Assembly (NCBI GenBank): GCA_002366635.1
Contig: DFBN01000073.1
Coordinates: 1-7,192 of the forward strand
Source of the DNA: Caldifarciminota bacterium UBA3079
Lineage (GTDB): Bacteria > Hydrothermota > Tepidihabitantia > Tepidihabitantales > Tepidihabitantaceae
Length of the DNA stretch: 7,192 bases
Reading direction: 5' to 3'
Shown: piece by piece, positions 6,603-7,192 of the stretch
How the letters are laid out: each line of letters begins with the position of its first letter
How positions within the stretch are numbered: position 1 is the first letter of the stretch
Made by a program: the position numbers and the translations under genes
Notes under the pieces: generated by a model
The model's database searches: none
What the model was told of the DNA's origin: nothing
Seen by the model: only the letters and a program-made list of their open reading frames with translations

Positions 6603-7138
6603 ATAGTTTCTACGAAAATCTCGTAATTTGTATATACACAAATACCTGCGGCCAGCTTAATCGCTTCGCGCACGATTTCGTCTGCCGGCAATTTCGTATG
6701 CTTCAGCAATGCCCGGGCTGCGGCCAGGGCATAAGGTCCCCCAGAACCGATGGCAACGATGCCGTCGTCCGGTTCGATTACATCTCCGGAGCCTGAGACG
6801 ATATACGCATGTTCACGGTCCATTATACCCAGGAGCGCTTCGAGTCTTCTGAGCACACGGTCGGTTCGCCAGTCTTTGGCCAGTTCTACTACTGAACGGG
6901 CGAGATTACCGGAGAATTCATCCAGTTTCTTTTCGAACCGTTCAAACAAAGTGAATGCGTCAGCGGTTGCACCGGCAAAACCTACGAGCACTTTGTCGTT
7001 ATGAAGTCGGCGAATCTTGCGCGCATTCTGCTTGAGAACGGTTTCGCCCATGGTTACCTGTCCGTCAGAACCCAGGGCTACAAGGTTGTCACGCCGGATT
7101 CCGAGGATTGTTGTTGAATGCCAGTCTAATTCTTTCAC
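6599..7138 (-). CDS. hslV: ATP-dependent protease peptidase subunit HslV (ClpQ)
   Basis: HslV is the N-terminal-threonine peptidase that forms a double hexamer and is fed by the AAA+ unfoldase HslU. The 179-residue product starts [12 protein letters not shown]. Processing after Ser8 would expose Thr9 as the catalytic N-terminus, with an 8-residue propeptide similar to those of Gram-positive and Thermotoga forms. SDGQVT (24-29) contains D25 and QNARKIRRL (37-45) contains K41. These correspond to the catalytic Asp17 and Lys33 of the mature enzyme. [17 protein letters not shown] (53-69), [17 protein letters not shown] (86-102), [17 protein letters not shown] (128-144) and ICVYTN (165-170) complete the family pattern. 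The residue before DGQ is Ser24, where Gly is usual. GTG 7138 is the only usable start: an in-frame TAG lies at 7150-7148 and there is no other start codon between. No hslU follows, because dapB is immediately convergent. Confidence 0.97.
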   Translation of the reverse strand: MKELDWHSTTILGIRRDNLVALGSDGQVTMGETVLKQNARKIRRLHNDKVLVGFAGATADAFTLFERFEKKLDEFSGNLARSVVELAKDWRTDRVLRRLEALLGIMDREHAYIVSGSGDVIEPDDGIVAIGSGGPYALAAARALLKHTKLPADEIVREAIKLAAGICVYTNYEIFVETI

Positions 7139-7144
7139 ATCCCA

Positions 7145-7172
7145 ATTCTAAGAGGAAATCAGGGAATGTAAA
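7145..7172 (-). promoter_or_regulatory. Promoter of hslV, predicted leaderless start
   Basis: On the minus strand, TTTACA (7172-7167, five of six -35 bases) is followed by a 16-bp spacer and TAGAAT (7150-7145, five of six -10 bases). The usual spacing puts +1 at about 7138, the G of the GTG start codon. No Shine-Dalgarno fits between the -10 and the start. The in-frame TAG inside the -10 shows that translation cannot begin further upstream. Confidence 0.6.
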
Positions 7173-7192
7173 GCGAGGGCATCAGTCAGGAC

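Noticed and set aside
7148..7192. Tail of an upstream gene on the minus strand, ending at TAG 7150-7148
   Set aside because: About 14 open codons run to the window edge in this frame, which is too short to recognise. The same bases make a good hslV promoter, so an upstream gene end is possible but unsupported.
1..7192. A defence, mobile or other accessory system
   Set aside because: No transposase, integrase, direct-repeat array, toxin-antitoxin pair or compositional break is visible. All but one of the complete genes are recognisable housekeeping genes.

Overview
The window is a densely packed bacterial chromosomal segment with intermediate-to-high GC. It carries seven protein genes and almost no non-coding DNA. 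A solitary 2-hydroxyacyl-CoA dehydratase-family gene suggests an anaerobe. I see no rRNA or other taxonomic marker. The mix of genes and the compact overlaps would fit an uncultured lineage of the WOR-3/TA06 kind, but that placement is a low-confidence impression. I see no mobile element, CRISPR array, tRNA or rRNA.

Layout. Positions 985 to 1 (minus strand, running off the left edge) hold a 2-hydroxyacyl-CoA dehydratase D-component-like protein. Positions 986-1067 are a divergent promoter region. It has back-to-back -35 hexamers and an 18-bp palindrome. Positions 1068-6602 (plus strand) are one apparent operon of five genes whose coding sequences all overlap: a degenerate class III aminotransferase-like protein, tilS, ftsH, dapA and dapB. 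Positions 7138 to 6599 (minus strand) hold hslV, convergent with dapB, and the two stop codons overlap. Positions 7139-7192 hold a good promoter for hslV.

How the genes work together. DapA and DapB catalyse consecutive steps toward diaminopimelate and lysine. TilS uses lysine to modify the wobble cytidine of tRNA-Ile(CAU). FtsH is the membrane AAA+ zinc protease and often lies near tilS in bacteria. HslV is the peptidase of a second AAA+ protease, but its usual partner gene hslU is not next to it on the downstream side. The lead gene of the operon is the oddest. It has a recognisable fold-type I, class III aminotransferase sequence, but the Schiff-base lysine is Arg205 and several other cofactor and substrate motifs are missing. 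It therefore looks like a pseudoenzyme.

A second theme is translation initiation. Genes inside the operon have Shine-Dalgarno-like sequences. The first gene of the operon and hslV lack them, and each has a sigma70-type promoter placed so that the predicted +1 falls on the start codon. This suggests leaderless mRNAs at transcription-unit starts. Most of the window is ordinary housekeeping. The pseudo-aminotransferase and the leaderless promoter pattern are the parts worth following up.
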